Source: Actinomadura parmotrematis (GTDB lineage Bacteria; Actinomycetota; Actinomycetes; Streptosporangiales; Streptosporangiaceae). Taken from it: DNA of 64,000 nt. The notes under the pieces were generated by a model, which saw only the letters and a program-made list of their open reading frames with translations, searched no databases and was not told the origin of the DNA. This document shows, piece by piece, positions 18,147-26,592 of the stretch. The position numbers were made by a program, and so were the translations under genes. The stretch is from the NCBI RefSeq assembly GCF_019458805.1, contig NZ_JAIBOA010000011.1, positions 183,249 through 247,248 of the forward strand, written 5' to 3'. Positions within the stretch are counted from its first letter, which is position 1; the number at the start of each line of letters is the position of its first letter.

Positions 18147-20684
18147 GTGCCGGAACGGGCGGGAGAGTACGAGCTGCTCCGCCGCATCGGCGCGGGCGCC
18201 ATGGGCGAGGTCCATCTCGCGCTCGCCCCCACCGGCCGCACCGTCGCCGTCAAGCTCCTGCACCGGCACATGCTGGACGACCGTTCGATCCGGGCGCGCT
18301 TCGCTCGCGAGGTCGAGGTGATGAGCGCGGTCCGGCACGAGGGCGTGGCGGCGATCCTCGGCTTCGATCTGGACACCGAGCCGCCCTACCTGGTAACGCG
18401 GTACGCGCAGGGCCGCTCGCTGCAGCGCACGGTCGCCGAGTCCGGCCCGCTCCGCGGCGCGGCGCTGGACGTGCTGCTCCGCGGCAGCGCCGCGGCCCTG
18501 GCGGCGATCCACGCGGCCGGCATCGTGCACCGCGACGTCAAACCGGACAACATCGTGCTGGACGACGGCCGCCCGATGATCATCGACTTCGGCATCGCGC
18601 ACACCCTCGGCGCCACCCGCATCACCCGGCTCGGCGGCGCCCGCGCTGGCTCGGTCCGCTACATGGCGCCCGAGCTGTGGCGCGGCGAGCAGCCGACGCC
18701 GGCGGTGGACGTGTTCGCCTGGGCAGCGTCCATGGTCTGGGCCGCGTCCGGCCGGAACGCCTTCGAGGCGGGCTCCGACGAGGCGATCATGTACCGGATC
18801 TTCAGCGGCCTGCCCGACCTGGACGGCGTGCCGGACGGCCTGCGCGGCCTGCTCGCCAAGGCCCTGGCATCGGACCCCCGCGACCGCCCGCCCGCCGCCG
18901 AGCTGCCCGGCCGCCTTCGCCAGCTGGAGGGCGCCGCGACCGTGCCGGAGCCGCGCGTCCCGAGGCCGCCGCTGCCCGTCGAGGTGTCCCTGGGTGAGGT
19001 GTTCGCCGGAGCCGAGCGGGAGGTGGAGGCCGGCGGGCGCACCGTGCGCTTCTCGGTTCCGCACGAGGCGCTCACAGGCAGGATCGCGGAGGTCGGCGAG
19101 GGCGTCCGCGTGGTCTTCGAGGTCGTCGCGGAGCCGGGGCACGAACGGCGCGGCGACGACCTGTACCTGCCACTCGTCCTCGACGAGGAAACGGCCGCGC
19201 GAGGCGGGCGGCGCTCCGTCGACCTGCCGGATCGCTCCCGCGTTTCCCTCCCGCTCTCCCCGTCCGTCAAGGACGGGGACCGGCTGCGCATCGCCGGTCG
19301 CGGGTTCCCGCGCGCCGGCGGAGGCCGAGGCGACCTGCACGTCACGCTCCAGGTCCTGCCCTGCCCGCATCTTCCGACCAGGGAGGCGCTCCAGGAGGCT
19401 GTGCTGCGCTTCGACCGGGCCGAACGCGAGCTGGGGCGGTCCGTCAGGATCACCGCGGAGGACGGGGACCGGCTGAGCGACGCGGCGGCGATCGAGCGGC
19501 GGAAGGACCTCGAAACCGGACTGGCCGAGCTCGGTGAGTGCGAGCGACGGGCGCTCGAAGCGGCCGCCGCGCTGGTCGGGACCGTTCACGAGAAGGAGGC
19601 CGTTGCCTCGGCGGCCGAGCTGAGAGCACGCCTCGGCGCCGCGGACCGAAGCGCGGCGGCGGGCTTGCAGCGGCTTGGGCCGGAAACCGGAGCCGACGTG
19701 GAGTCGTGGATCGTCGTGCCGCTGGAAGCCGTGCTGACCGGCACGACCGTCGAGGCGGGCGCGACCGAACGAAGAACGCAGGTGGAGGTCCCGCCCGGCG
19801 TCCGCGACGGCCATGTGCTGGTGATCGAAGGAAGGGGCGAGCCGGGTCGGCGTGGAGGTGCGCACGGCGCCTTGCGCGTGCACGTGCGGGTATCGCCTGA
19901 CACGCGCTGGACGCGGCTGGGTGACGACCTGATCGCCGCCGAACGTATCGGCGGCGCGGTGGCACAGACCGGCGGCGTTCAGGAAGTCCTCACTCTGGAA
20001 GGGACAAAGACGATCACCCTTCCGCCACAGAGTACGGGCCGGGTGCGTGTCACCGGCTGGGGCGTGCCGCGCCTGAACGGCGTGGGCCGCGGAGACATGA
20101 TCTGGGAGATCGCCTCCCATTCGGAGCCGCAGGACGGTGGGGACGAGGCGTATGCGGCCGATGCGGCGGGCGAGGCGACTTCGGACGCGGGGCTCCGGGC
20201 GGAACCGGTTCTCAAGGACGCCGGACGAGCGAGGCGGCGCACGGGAACGATGGCCGCCGACCTGCTCGGAGCGGCCCTTCCGGTGATCGGGTACACCTTT
20301 CCTTTGGTGGCGATCCCGCTGCTCATCGGCATCAGCACGGCGGCGGAGCGGCAGGGCGAGCGCGAGCGGCGCCGGACTTCTGAGGAGCCGGCGAAGGAAG
20401 CCGGCACCCTCGGGTGTTTCGGTTTCGCCTTCCTCCTCACCGTCGGCTGGGCGGTGGTCGTCGGTCTGGTCGTGGGAATCCTCGCGCTGGCAGAGGCCGA
20501 TCGACTCTGGATCACTTCTTGTGCCGTGACGATGGTGTTCCTCGGCGCGATCGTGAGCAGCGCATCGCGACGGGGCGCCCGGGGGCTCGTCATCGCGGTC
20601 GTGGGACTCGCGATTCTCGGTGGTCTCCTGGTCTGGCCAGGCCTGCACCCCGCCTGGCTCCCCACGGTGGGCGCGCTGCCCTAG
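18147..20684 (+). CDS. Ser/Thr kinase fused to two DnaJ C-terminal-type modules and a membrane tail
   Basis: 845 residues. Residues about 8-265 form an intact kinase (GAGAMGEVHLA, VAVK, HRDVKPDN, DFG, SVRYMAPELW). Residues about 278-404 resemble the DnaJ/Hsp40 substrate-binding CTD I-II (LGEVFAGAEREV..., RRGDDLYLPL, VKDGDRLRIAGRGFPR, GRGDLHVTLQV). A helical spacer (about 405-515) leads to a second copy at about 518-660 (PPGVRDGHVLVIEGRGEPG, TRLGDDLIAAERI, GRVRVTGWGVPRLNGVGRGD). There is no J domain and no zinc finger. At least three membrane helices fill the last 145 residues. GTG start at 18147. Codon use from about 18,940 onward is less GC-biased than in the neighbours. The fusion suggests chaperone-like client binding coupled to phosphorylation. 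Confidence 0.9.
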   Translation: MPERAGEYELLRRIGAGAMGEVHLALAPTGRTVAVKLLHRHMLDDRSIRARFAREVEVMSAVRHEGVAAILGFDLDTEPPYLVTRYAQGRSLQRTVAESGPLRGAALDVLLRGSAAALAAIHAAGIVHRDVKPDNIVLDDGRPMIIDFGIAHTLGATRITRLGGARAGSVRYMAPELWRGEQPTPAVDVFAWAASMVWAASGRNAFEAGSDEAIMYRIFSGLPDLDGVPDGLRGLLAKALASDPRDRPPAAELPGRLRQLEGAATVPEPRVPRPPLPVEVSLGEVFAGAEREVEAGGRTVRFSVPHEALTGRIAEVGEGVRVVFEVVAEPGHERRGDDLYLPLVLDEETAARGGRRSVDLPDRSRVSLPLSPSVKDGDRLRIAGRGFPRAGGGRGDLHVTLQVLPCPHLPTREALQEAVLRFDRAERELGRSVRITAEDGDRLSDAAAIERRKDLETGLAELGECERRALEAAAALVGTVHEKEAVASAAELRARLGAADRSAAAGLQRLGPETGADVESWIVVPLEAVLTGTTVEAGATERRTQVEVPPGVRDGHVLVIEGRGEPGRRGGAHGALRVHVRVSPDTRWTRLGDDLIAAERIGGAVAQTGGVQEVLTLEGTKTITLPPQSTGRVRVTGWGVPRLNGVGRGDMIWEIASHSEPQDGGDEAYAADAAGEATSDAGLRAEPVLKDAGRARRRTGTMAADLLGAALPVIGYTFPLVAIPLLIGISTAAERQGERERRRTSEEPAKEAGTLGCFGFAFLLTVGWAVVVGLVVGILALAEADRLWITSCAVTMVFLGAIVSSASRRGARGLVIAVVGLAILGGLLVWPGLHPAWLPTVGALP

Positions 20685-20987
20685 GGATCACCGGAGCGGT
20701 GGCGGAGTACAGCGATATCCGGCACGGGTGATGGCAGGGGACAAGTCGCCCGTGCGTCCGGGGGGTGCGTGGGTAAGGTCTCATCAGCTGGGATTTTGCG
20801 CCCAGGCTACCGATCGGTAACATTTGAGCGGCACGGCCGAACCGGGGACCCGGCTCCGAAGGGCGTTCGGGTGTTTGGCAGGCTGTGTGCCCAACGCAAC
20901 GGTTGCAAGCGTCGACCCTCCCGGGCGGCGCCCCTCTGACCGCTCACCCCAGCGGCCGAACAGATGCAGGGAGGTCGGCCACCGGCC
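20685..20987. other. intergenic region ahead of etfBA
   Basis: About 300 bases without a gene. It holds the likely etfBA promoter and an operator palindrome near 20,796-20,823 and otherwise a roughly 160-base 5' leader with no open frame or structured RNA that I recognise. Confidence 0.6.
20796..20823 (+). promoter_or_regulatory. etfBA promoter with embedded palindromic operator
   Basis: A -35-like TTGCGC (20796-20801) and a -10-like TAACAT (20818-20823) are 16 bases apart. The spacer and -10 are covered by the perfect 12-bp palindrome TACCGATCGGTA (20808-20819), so a bound repressor would block RNA polymerase. A TetR-type fatty-acid-oxidation regulator is the natural guess; none is encoded nearby. 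Confidence 0.55.
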
Positions 20988-21767
20988 ATGAACATCGTCG
21001 TCCTGGTGAAGCAGGTTCCCGATACGGAGAGCCCGCGCAAGCTGAAGTCCGATGACAACACGCTCGACCGCGCCGCCGCCGACGGTGTGATCAACGAGCT
21101 GGACGAGTACGCCATCGAAGAGGCGCTGCTCATCAAGGAGGCCCACGGCGGCGAGGTGACCGTCCTCACCATGGGCCCCGACAAGGCCGCCGAGTCGATC
21201 CGCAAGGCCCTCGCCATGGGCGCCGACAAGGCCGTCCACCTGAAGGACGACGCGCTCGCCGGCTCGGACTCGCTGCAGACCTCCTACGCGATCCAGCAGG
21301 CCCTCGGCACCACCGGCTTCGACCTGGTGGTCCTCGGCGCCGAGTCCACCGACGCGCGCACCGGCGTGCTCGCCGCCATGCTGGCCGAGCGCCTCGGCGT
21401 CCCGCAGCTCTCGCTCGCCAACAAGGTCGAGATCGACGGCACGTCGATCAAGGTCCAGCGGCAGACCGACTACGGCCACGACAAGGTCGAGGCGACCCTG
21501 CCCGCCGTGGTGAGCGTGGTCGAGAAGATCAACGAGCCGCGCTACCCCTCCTTCAAGGGGATCATGGCGGCGAAGAAGAAGCCGGTCGAGACCCTCGACA
21601 TCGCGGCCGCCGGCATCGACGCGGCCCAGGTGGGCCTCGCCAACGCCGCGACCGAGGTGGTGGACTTCGCCGAGGCCCCGCCGCGCGCGCAGGGCCAGAT
21701 CGTCACCGACGAGGGCGACGGCGGCGCGAAGGTCGCCGAGTTCCTCGCGTCGAAGAAGTTCGTCTGA
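20988..21767 (+). CDS. etfB: electron transfer flavoprotein, beta subunit
   Basis: 259 residues. MNIVVLVKQVPDTE at the start, the AMP-site region VLGAESTDARTGVLAAMLAERLG and the signature-like VEATLPAVVSVVEKINEPRYPSFKGIMAAKKKP identify EtfB. With EtfA it carries electrons from acyl-CoA dehydrogenases to the respiratory chain via ETF-quinone oxidoreductase. ATG 20988 gives the canonical N-terminus; GGGAGG is about 12 bases upstream. etfA follows after 22 bases on the same transcript. Confidence 0.96.
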   Translation: MNIVVLVKQVPDTESPRKLKSDDNTLDRAAADGVINELDEYAIEEALLIKEAHGGEVTVLTMGPDKAAESIRKALAMGADKAVHLKDDALAGSDSLQTSYAIQQALGTTGFDLVVLGAESTDARTGVLAAMLAERLGVPQLSLANKVEIDGTSIKVQRQTDYGHDKVEATLPAVVSVVEKINEPRYPSFKGIMAAKKKPVETLDIAAAGIDAAQVGLANAATEVVDFAEAPPRAQGQIVTDEGDGGAKVAEFLASKKFV

Positions 21768-21789
21768 GCGAGGAAGGGGATTAGGAACG

Positions 21790-22737
21790 ATGGCTGAGAT
21801 TCTCGTCCTCGTCGACCACGTCGACGGTGAGGTCAAGAAGGTCACGCTCGAACTGCTCACGCTGGCCAACCGCCTCGGCGAGGCGTCGGCGGTATGGGTC
21901 GGCGCCGGCTACGACGGCGCCAAGGACAAGCTCGCCGAGTACGGCGCGCAGAAGGTCTACGTCGGCGACGAGGAGCTGGCCTCCTACGTCGTGGCGCCGA
22001 AGGCCGCGCTGCTCGCCGAGCTGGTGGGGAGCAAGTCCCCGGCCGCGGTGCTCGTCGCCGCCACCGGCGAGGGCAAGGAGATCGCCGGCCGTCTCGCGGT
22101 CAAGACCGGCTCCGGCGTCCTCACCGACGTGGTGGACGTCGCCGACGGCTTCGTCGCCGAGCACTCCATCTTCGGCGGCGGCATCATCTCGCACGCCAAG
22201 GTGAAGGCCGGCACCCCGATCATCGCGGTGCGCCCGAACTCCATCGCCCCCGAGGCCGCCCCGGCGACCCCGGCCGAGGAGCAGGTGGCCGTCACGCTGA
22301 GCGACGCCGACAAGGGCGCGAAGATCGTGGAGAAGGTCGTCGAGGAGAAGGGCGAGCGCCCCGACCTCACCGAGGCCTCGATCGTGGTCTCCGGCGGCCG
22401 CGGCGTCGGCTCCGGCGACAACTTCAAGATCATCGAGGAGCTGGCCGACTCGCTCGGCGCGGCCGTCGGCGCCTCCCGCGCCGCGACCGACGCCGGCTGG
22501 TACCCGCACTCCTTCCAGGTCGGCCAGACCGGCAAGACGGTGTCGCCGCAGCTCTACATCGCGGTCGGCATCTCCGGCGCCATCCAGCACCGGGCCGGCA
22601 TGCAGACCTCGAAGACGATCGTGGCGATCAACAAGGACGCCGAGGCGCCCATCTTCGAGCTGGTCGACTTCGGGGTGGTGGGCGACCTGTTCCAGATCGC
22701 CCCGCAGCTCACCGAGGAGATCGGCAAGCGCAAGTAG
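21790..22737 (+). CDS. etfA: electron transfer flavoprotein, alpha subunit
   Basis: 315 residues. The C-terminal FAD domain is textbook: SGGRGVGSGDNFKIIEELAD, then GWYPHSFQVGQTGKTVSPQLYIAVGISGAIQH, then INKDAEAPIFELVDFGVVGDLF. It forms the ETF heterodimer with the product of etfB just upstream. A ribosome-binding site (GAAGGGGATTAGGA) lies ahead of ATG 21790. A U-tailed terminator follows. Confidence 0.97.
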   Translation: MAEILVLVDHVDGEVKKVTLELLTLANRLGEASAVWVGAGYDGAKDKLAEYGAQKVYVGDEELASYVVAPKAALLAELVGSKSPAAVLVAATGEGKEIAGRLAVKTGSGVLTDVVDVADGFVAEHSIFGGGIISHAKVKAGTPIIAVRPNSIAPEAAPATPAEEQVAVTLSDADKGAKIVEKVVEEKGERPDLTEASIVVSGGRGVGSGDNFKIIEELADSLGAAVGASRAATDAGWYPHSFQVGQTGKTVSPQLYIAVGISGAIQHRAGMQTSKTIVAINKDAEAPIFELVDFGVVGDLFQIAPQLTEEIGKRK

Positions 22738-22743
22738 CACGAC

Positions 22744-22796
22744 CGGAACGTCCCACGGCGGCCTGCGGCCGGCCGCCGTGGGACGTTCCGCTTTTC
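22744..22796. terminator. etfA terminator (bidirectional)
   Basis: A perfect 19-bp stem (22745-22763 with 22771-22789), extended by one C-G pair, is followed on the plus strand by CTTTTCTC. It lies between etfA and the convergent kinase gene. Confidence 0.88.
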
Positions 22797-24533
22797 TCAG
22801 GCCCCCGCGTCCCGGACGACGTCGGGGCGGACGTAGGCGCCGAGGCCGCTGTAGGGGACGCGGACGGTCTCCTGCCCGCAGGCGGTGATGCCGCCGAGCC
22901 CGACGTCGTCCACGAGCACGACGAGGTCGCTCTTGTCGAGGGCGGCGACGACGTACGGGTTCGGGTCGGTGAGCTGCCGCCGGCTGATCGCGGGGCGTTT
23001 CTCGGCGAGGCAGCCGCCTTGCGACCCCTTCTGGAGCAGGGCGGCGAGGCGCTGCGTGCCCGCCGCCGTGAGGCCCTTCTCGCCGAGGATCGCCGGGAGC
23101 GCGAGCGGCGCGCCCGTCCGCAGGTCCACGTTCACCGCGAGCGAGCGGTTCCACGTCGGGTGCGACAGTTCCTTGGAGTTCAGCGTGACGTCGTACACGA
23201 CCGACAGGTAGCGCGGGCCGTTCAGCACGATCCGGGCCTGCACCGCCGACGTCGCGGGCGCCGCCCGGTAGCTCTGGAGCGACGTCCGGTAGTACTGCTG
23301 GCGCGCGTCCAGCGGGGCGCGCAGCGCGGCGTTGATCTTCTTGGCGAGTTCGGGGGAGCCGCCGCGCGCCTGGACGAGCCGCCCGCCCGGCGTGAGCTGC
23401 GGCGCGGTGGCCGGATCGCTGTAGGCCGCCAGCGCGAAGCTCAGCGGTACGGGCTTCGGCGGCTTCTTCCCGTCGCCGGACGCGGCCACGTACGCGGCCC
23501 CGCCCGCCGCCGCGACCACGACGGCGGCGCCCGCCGCGGCGATCCCGGCCTTGCCGGCGAGCACCCCGGCGGCGCCCTTGGCGGCCGCCGAGCCGCCCGC
23601 CGCGCTCCCGCCCGCGGCGCCCCCGCCCGCGGCGGCCGCACCGCCCGCCGCGGCGGCGCCGCCGGGCGCGATCCCGAGCGCGGTCAGCGGGAACAGCGCG
23701 GCGAGCGCGGCGACCGCCCCGGCCAGCAGCCGGACGCCGCGCTCCTCCCAGCCCGGCCCGTAGGCGTCGCTCGCGACGGCCTCCAGCCGCGTGACGAACG
23801 CCTCGGCGCCCGCCGGGCGGTCCCACGGGTCCTTGGCGAGGCCGCTCAGCACGAGCGGGCGCAGCAGCTCAGGAACGCCGTCCACCGGCACCGGGCCGTT
23901 CAGGTGCCGCTCGCGCAGCTCGGCGAGGCCGGCCGCCTCGAACGGCCGGCGCCCGGTCACGCACTCCACGAACACGCACGTCGCGGCGTACACGTCGGTG
24001 GCGGGCGAGGCCGGCTCGGCCCGCCACTGCTCGGGCGCCATGTAGACGGGCGTGCCCGAGCGGTCGGCGGCGCCCGCGTCCGCCGCGATCCCGAAGTCGA
24101 TCAGCTTGCTGAGCCCGTCGGCGCGCACGACGACGTTCGCGGGCTTGTAGTCGCGGTGGACGACGCCGACGGCGTGCGCGGCGGCCAGGCCGAGCAGCGA
24201 GCCCTTCAGGACGCCGAGCGCCGCCTCCGGCGCGAGCGCGCCCCGCTCGGCGAGGACGTGCTTCAGCGAGGCGCCGTCCACCGCCTCCATGACGATCGCG
24301 GCGCCCTCGGCGTCCTCGACCAGCCCGTACACCTGGGCGATGTGCGGGTCGCGGACCCGCGCGAGCAGGGCCGCCTCGGCGCGGAACCGCTCGCGCGGCA
24401 GGTCCGCGCCGAGCACGTACTTGATCGCGGCGACCCGGCCGGTCGCGTCGTGCCGGGCGAGCACGACGCGGCCCTGCCCGCCCTCGCCGAGCACCGACAG
24501 CTCGGTGTACCCCGGTACCCGCCAGCCGCTCAC
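22797..24533 (-). CDS. Ser/Thr protein kinase with extracytoplasmic RsiV/DUF3298-like domain
   Basis: 578 residues. The kinase (about 8-265) has GEGGQGRVVLA, AIK, HRDYKPAN, DFG and GTPVYMAPEQW intact. A hydrophobic stretch near 270-293, a Gly/Ala/Ser-rich low-complexity region and a second membrane helix near 330-350 follow. The last ~210 residues (YLSVVYDVTLNSKELSHPTW..., VNVDLRTGAPLALPAILGEKG, VRVPYSGLGAYV) look like the RsiV/DUF3298 fold, placed outside the cell, so it may sense a ligand such as lysozyme or peptidoglycan; this sensing role is inferred from RsiV. GTG start with GGGAGGT 6 bases upstream. It faces the etfBA operon. Confidence 0.9.
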   Translation of the reverse strand: MSGWRVPGYTELSVLGEGGQGRVVLARHDATGRVAAIKYVLGADLPRERFRAEAALLARVRDPHIAQVYGLVEDAEGAAIVMEAVDGASLKHVLAERGALAPEAALGVLKGSLLGLAAAHAVGVVHRDYKPANVVVRADGLSKLIDFGIAADAGAADRSGTPVYMAPEQWRAEPASPATDVYAATCVFVECVTGRRPFEAAGLAELRERHLNGPVPVDGVPELLRPLVLSGLAKDPWDRPAGAEAFVTRLEAVASDAYGPGWEERGVRLLAGAVAALAALFPLTALGIAPGGAAAAGGAAAAGGGAAGGSAAGGSAAAKGAAGVLAGKAGIAAAGAAVVVAAAGGAAYVAASGDGKKPPKPVPLSFALAAYSDPATAPQLTPGGRLVQARGGSPELAKKINAALRAPLDARQQYYRTSLQSYRAAPATSAVQARIVLNGPRYLSVVYDVTLNSKELSHPTWNRSLAVNVDLRTGAPLALPAILGEKGLTAAGTQRLAALLQKGSQGGCLAEKRPAISRRQLTDPNPYVVAALDKSDLVVLVDDVGLGGITACGQETVRVPYSGLGAYVRPDVVRDAGA

Positions 24534-24591
24534 GGCGGACCTCCCCGAATCGGATCGACGGAAGGTTTATAGCAGGAGGTACCGGTCGCGG

Positions 24592-25794
24592 TCAGGCGGC
24601 GAGCGGCTCGGCCTCGGCGACCCGCAGGTCCGCCCCGGCGTCGCCGGTCCCGGCGGCGTCCGCGGGGCCGAGCGGCACGAACCGGGCGCCCGCCGCGATG
24701 AGCAGCGCCAGCACCACGACGACGCCGACGCCGACGCGGAGCGAGGTCGCGTCCGACAGGAACCCGACGAGCACCGGGCCGAGCAGCAGGCCGCCGTAGC
24801 CCATCGCGCCGACCTGCGCGACGGCGGCCGCCGGGCGGTCGGGGGCGGTGGTGCCGGCCAGCGAGATCGTCGTCGGGACGATGGTGCAGACGACGAGGCC
24901 GGTCAGGAAGAGCCCGGCGATCGCGACCGGCACCGACGGCGCGGTCACCACGACGGCCATGCCCGCGGCGGTGCCGATCCCGGCGCCGGTGAGCAGGCGG
25001 CGGGTGCCGACGAGGACCCGCAGCCGGTCGCCGATGAGGCGGCCGGCGAGCATCGCGAGCTGGAACACCGGGTAGCCGAGCGCGGCGACGGCCTGCGTCG
25101 AGCCGAGCTCGTCGTGCAGCAGCAGCCCGCTCCAGTCGGCGATCGAGCCCTCGGTCATGAACGCGATGAAGGCGAGCACGCCGATCAGGTAGACGGCGGC
25201 CGGCATCCGGGCGCGGCGCCCGCCCGCCGCGGCGGCGATGGCCGGCGGGTCGGCGAGGTAGGTGCGGCCGAGCGCGAGCCCGACCGGGAACGTCACGAGC
25301 GCGGCCGTCAGCACGGCCGCGGTGAAGCCGAGGCCGGCGGCCGCGGTGGCGACGCCGAACAGGCCGCCCGCCATCGCGCCGACGCACCATCCGGCGTGCA
25401 TCCCGCTGAGGACGGGGCGCCGGTAGGCCCGCTCGACCACGGCGGCCTGCGCGTTCATCGCGATGTCGGTGATCCCGAAGGCCATCCCGAACGCCGCGAC
25501 CGCGCCGAGCAGCACCGCGTAGGAGGGGGCGAGGGCGACGCCGGCGGCGGCGACCGAGGCGAGCGGCAGCGCGACCCGCAGGTTGGCGCGGCTGCCGTGG
25601 CGGGCCATCACGCCGCGGAGGCCCTGCATCGCCACCAGGGCGCCGAGGCCCCAGACGAGCACCACGATGCCGACCCGGCCCTCGTCGAGCCGGAACTTCT
25701 CGGTCAGCGCGGGCATCCGGGCCACCCAGGTTCCGCAGAGCACCCCGGCCAGGACGAAGGTCGCGAACGTCCCGATACGCGCGCGCAGCAGCAT
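24592..25794 (-). CDS. MFS transporter (FucP/YbjJ-like)
   Basis: About 400 residues with 12 hydrophobic segments. RIGTFATFVLAGVLCGTWVARMPALTEKFRLDEGRVG and AFGMAFGITDIAMNAQAAVVE match the group of MFS permeases containing YbjJ and fucose-type porters. Substrate unknown. I placed the start at ATG 25794, with AGAGGTG just upstream; a GTG at 25803 in the same frame overlaps that site. A TetR gene sits 123 bases upstream on the same strand and the pair probably forms an efflux/regulator unit. Confidence 0.88.
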   Translation of the reverse strand: MLLRARIGTFATFVLAGVLCGTWVARMPALTEKFRLDEGRVGIVVLVWGLGALVAMQGLRGVMARHGSRANLRVALPLASVAAAGVALAPSYAVLLGAVAAFGMAFGITDIAMNAQAAVVERAYRRPVLSGMHAGWCVGAMAGGLFGVATAAAGLGFTAAVLTAALVTFPVGLALGRTYLADPPAIAAAAGGRRARMPAAVYLIGVLAFIAFMTEGSIADWSGLLLHDELGSTQAVAALGYPVFQLAMLAGRLIGDRLRVLVGTRRLLTGAGIGTAAGMAVVVTAPSVPVAIAGLFLTGLVVCTIVPTTISLAGTTAPDRPAAAVAQVGAMGYGGLLLGPVLVGFLSDATSLRVGVGVVVVLALLIAAGARFVPLGPADAAGTGDAGADLRVAEAEPLAA

Positions 25795-25820
25795 GGTGTT
25801 CACCTCTTTCTCGTAATCGG

Positions 25821-25840
25821 CGGGGCGCGGGGGCGCCCCG
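25821..25840 (-). terminator. short hairpin after tetR gene
   Basis: CGGGGCG (25821-25827) pairs with CGCCCCG (25834-25840) around a 6-base loop in the gap between tetR and the MFS gene. It may be a weak terminator or a structure in the MFS leader. Confidence 0.3.
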
Positions 25841-25852
25841 GTGCGGGCGGAC

Positions 25853-25864
25853 TGGAGCGCTCCA
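25853..25864. promoter_or_regulatory. perfect 12-bp palindrome upstream of MFS gene
   Basis: TGGAGCGCTCCA is a perfect palindrome about 60 bases ahead of the MFS start. It resembles the CebR-type LacI-family operator core (GAGCGCTC), but no LacI regulator is present in the window. Confidence 0.45.
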
Positions 25865-25917
25865 ACCCCGTCAGGGGAGCGGAGTCGCCGTGTCGTGCCG
25901 GGGGAGTCGCGCGGTCG

Positions 25918-26454
25918 TTACCGCGGCAGCAGGCCGAGCAGGCGCTGCTTGAGCGCTTCGAGCCGGGCCCCGTCGTAGAGGCCGGGCGCGTGGCTCACCA
26001 CTTCCCAGAGGCCCTCCGCCGCGAGGCGGACGACCATGGACCCCACCGGGTCCGGATCCTCGCCGCAGGGCTCGTGCCCGTTCGGCCGCCCGTGCCAGCG
26101 GGCCATCGCCTCGTTCAGCGGCGCGGCCAGCTCGGGGTCGGCGGCCGCCGCGGTGATCGCCGACCAGCGGCGGTGCGCCCGCGCCTCGCCGGTGAGGATC
26201 TCGAAGGTGGCGAGGACGTAGGCGCGGTCGCGGCCGCCCGGAGCGCCGTCGTCGAAGGAGTCGATCAGCTCGTCGAACTCCGCGATGACCCGCGCCACCA
26301 TGGCGGTGACCAGGGCTTCCTTGGTGGGGAAGTGGTAGAGGAGGCCGCCCTTGCTGACCCCGGCGCGGTCCGCGACCGCGGCGAGGGTGAGCGCCTGCGT
26401 GCCGTGCTCGAAGAGCACGGACTCCGCGGCGTCGAGCAGGGCGTCCTTCGTCAT
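25918..26454 (-). CDS. TetR-family transcriptional regulator
   Basis: 178 residues. The N-terminal helix-turn-helix reads LTLAAVADRAGVSKGGLLYHFPTKEALVTAM, a standard TetR DNA-binding domain; the C-terminal part is an effector-binding helix bundle without a recognisable ligand class. ATG 26454 follows GAGGGGATC at the right distance; in-frame starts up to 26493 would run through the operator. The palindrome at 26464-26487 lies directly ahead, so it is probably autoregulated. The downstream MFS gene is the likely target. Confidence 0.92.
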   Translation of the reverse strand: MTKDALLDAAESVLFEHGTQALTLAAVADRAGVSKGGLLYHFPTKEALVTAMVARVIAEFDELIDSFDDGAPGGRDRAYVLATFEILTGEARAHRRWSAITAAAADPELAAPLNEAMARWHGRPNGHEPCGEDPDPVGSMVVRLAAEGLWEVVSHAPGLYDGARLEALKQRLLGLLPR

Positions 26455-26463
26455 GATCCCCTC

Positions 26464-26487
26464 ACTGTACCGACCGGACGGTACAGT
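26464..26487. promoter_or_regulatory. TetR operator (autoregulation)
   Basis: ACTGTACCG and its exact reverse complement CGGTACAGT are separated by 6 bases, ending 10 bases before the tetR start codon. On the minus strand TACAGT within it can serve as a -10 box. Confidence 0.7.
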
Positions 26488-26577
26488 CGCCAACCCGGGG
26501 ACCGGGCCGGATATTCCCAGGTCAGCGCCCGCTTACCGGCGGGGGCGGACCGGCGGCCGGGGGACGGGCCCGGCGCG

Positions 26578-26583
26578 GATAAT
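26578..26583 (+). promoter_or_regulatory. -10 box of cysteine desulfurase gene
   Basis: GATAAT lies 9 bases before the GTG at 26593, so the transcript should start within about three bases of the first codon. Confidence 0.5.
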
Positions 26584-26592
26584 CTGAGAGCC

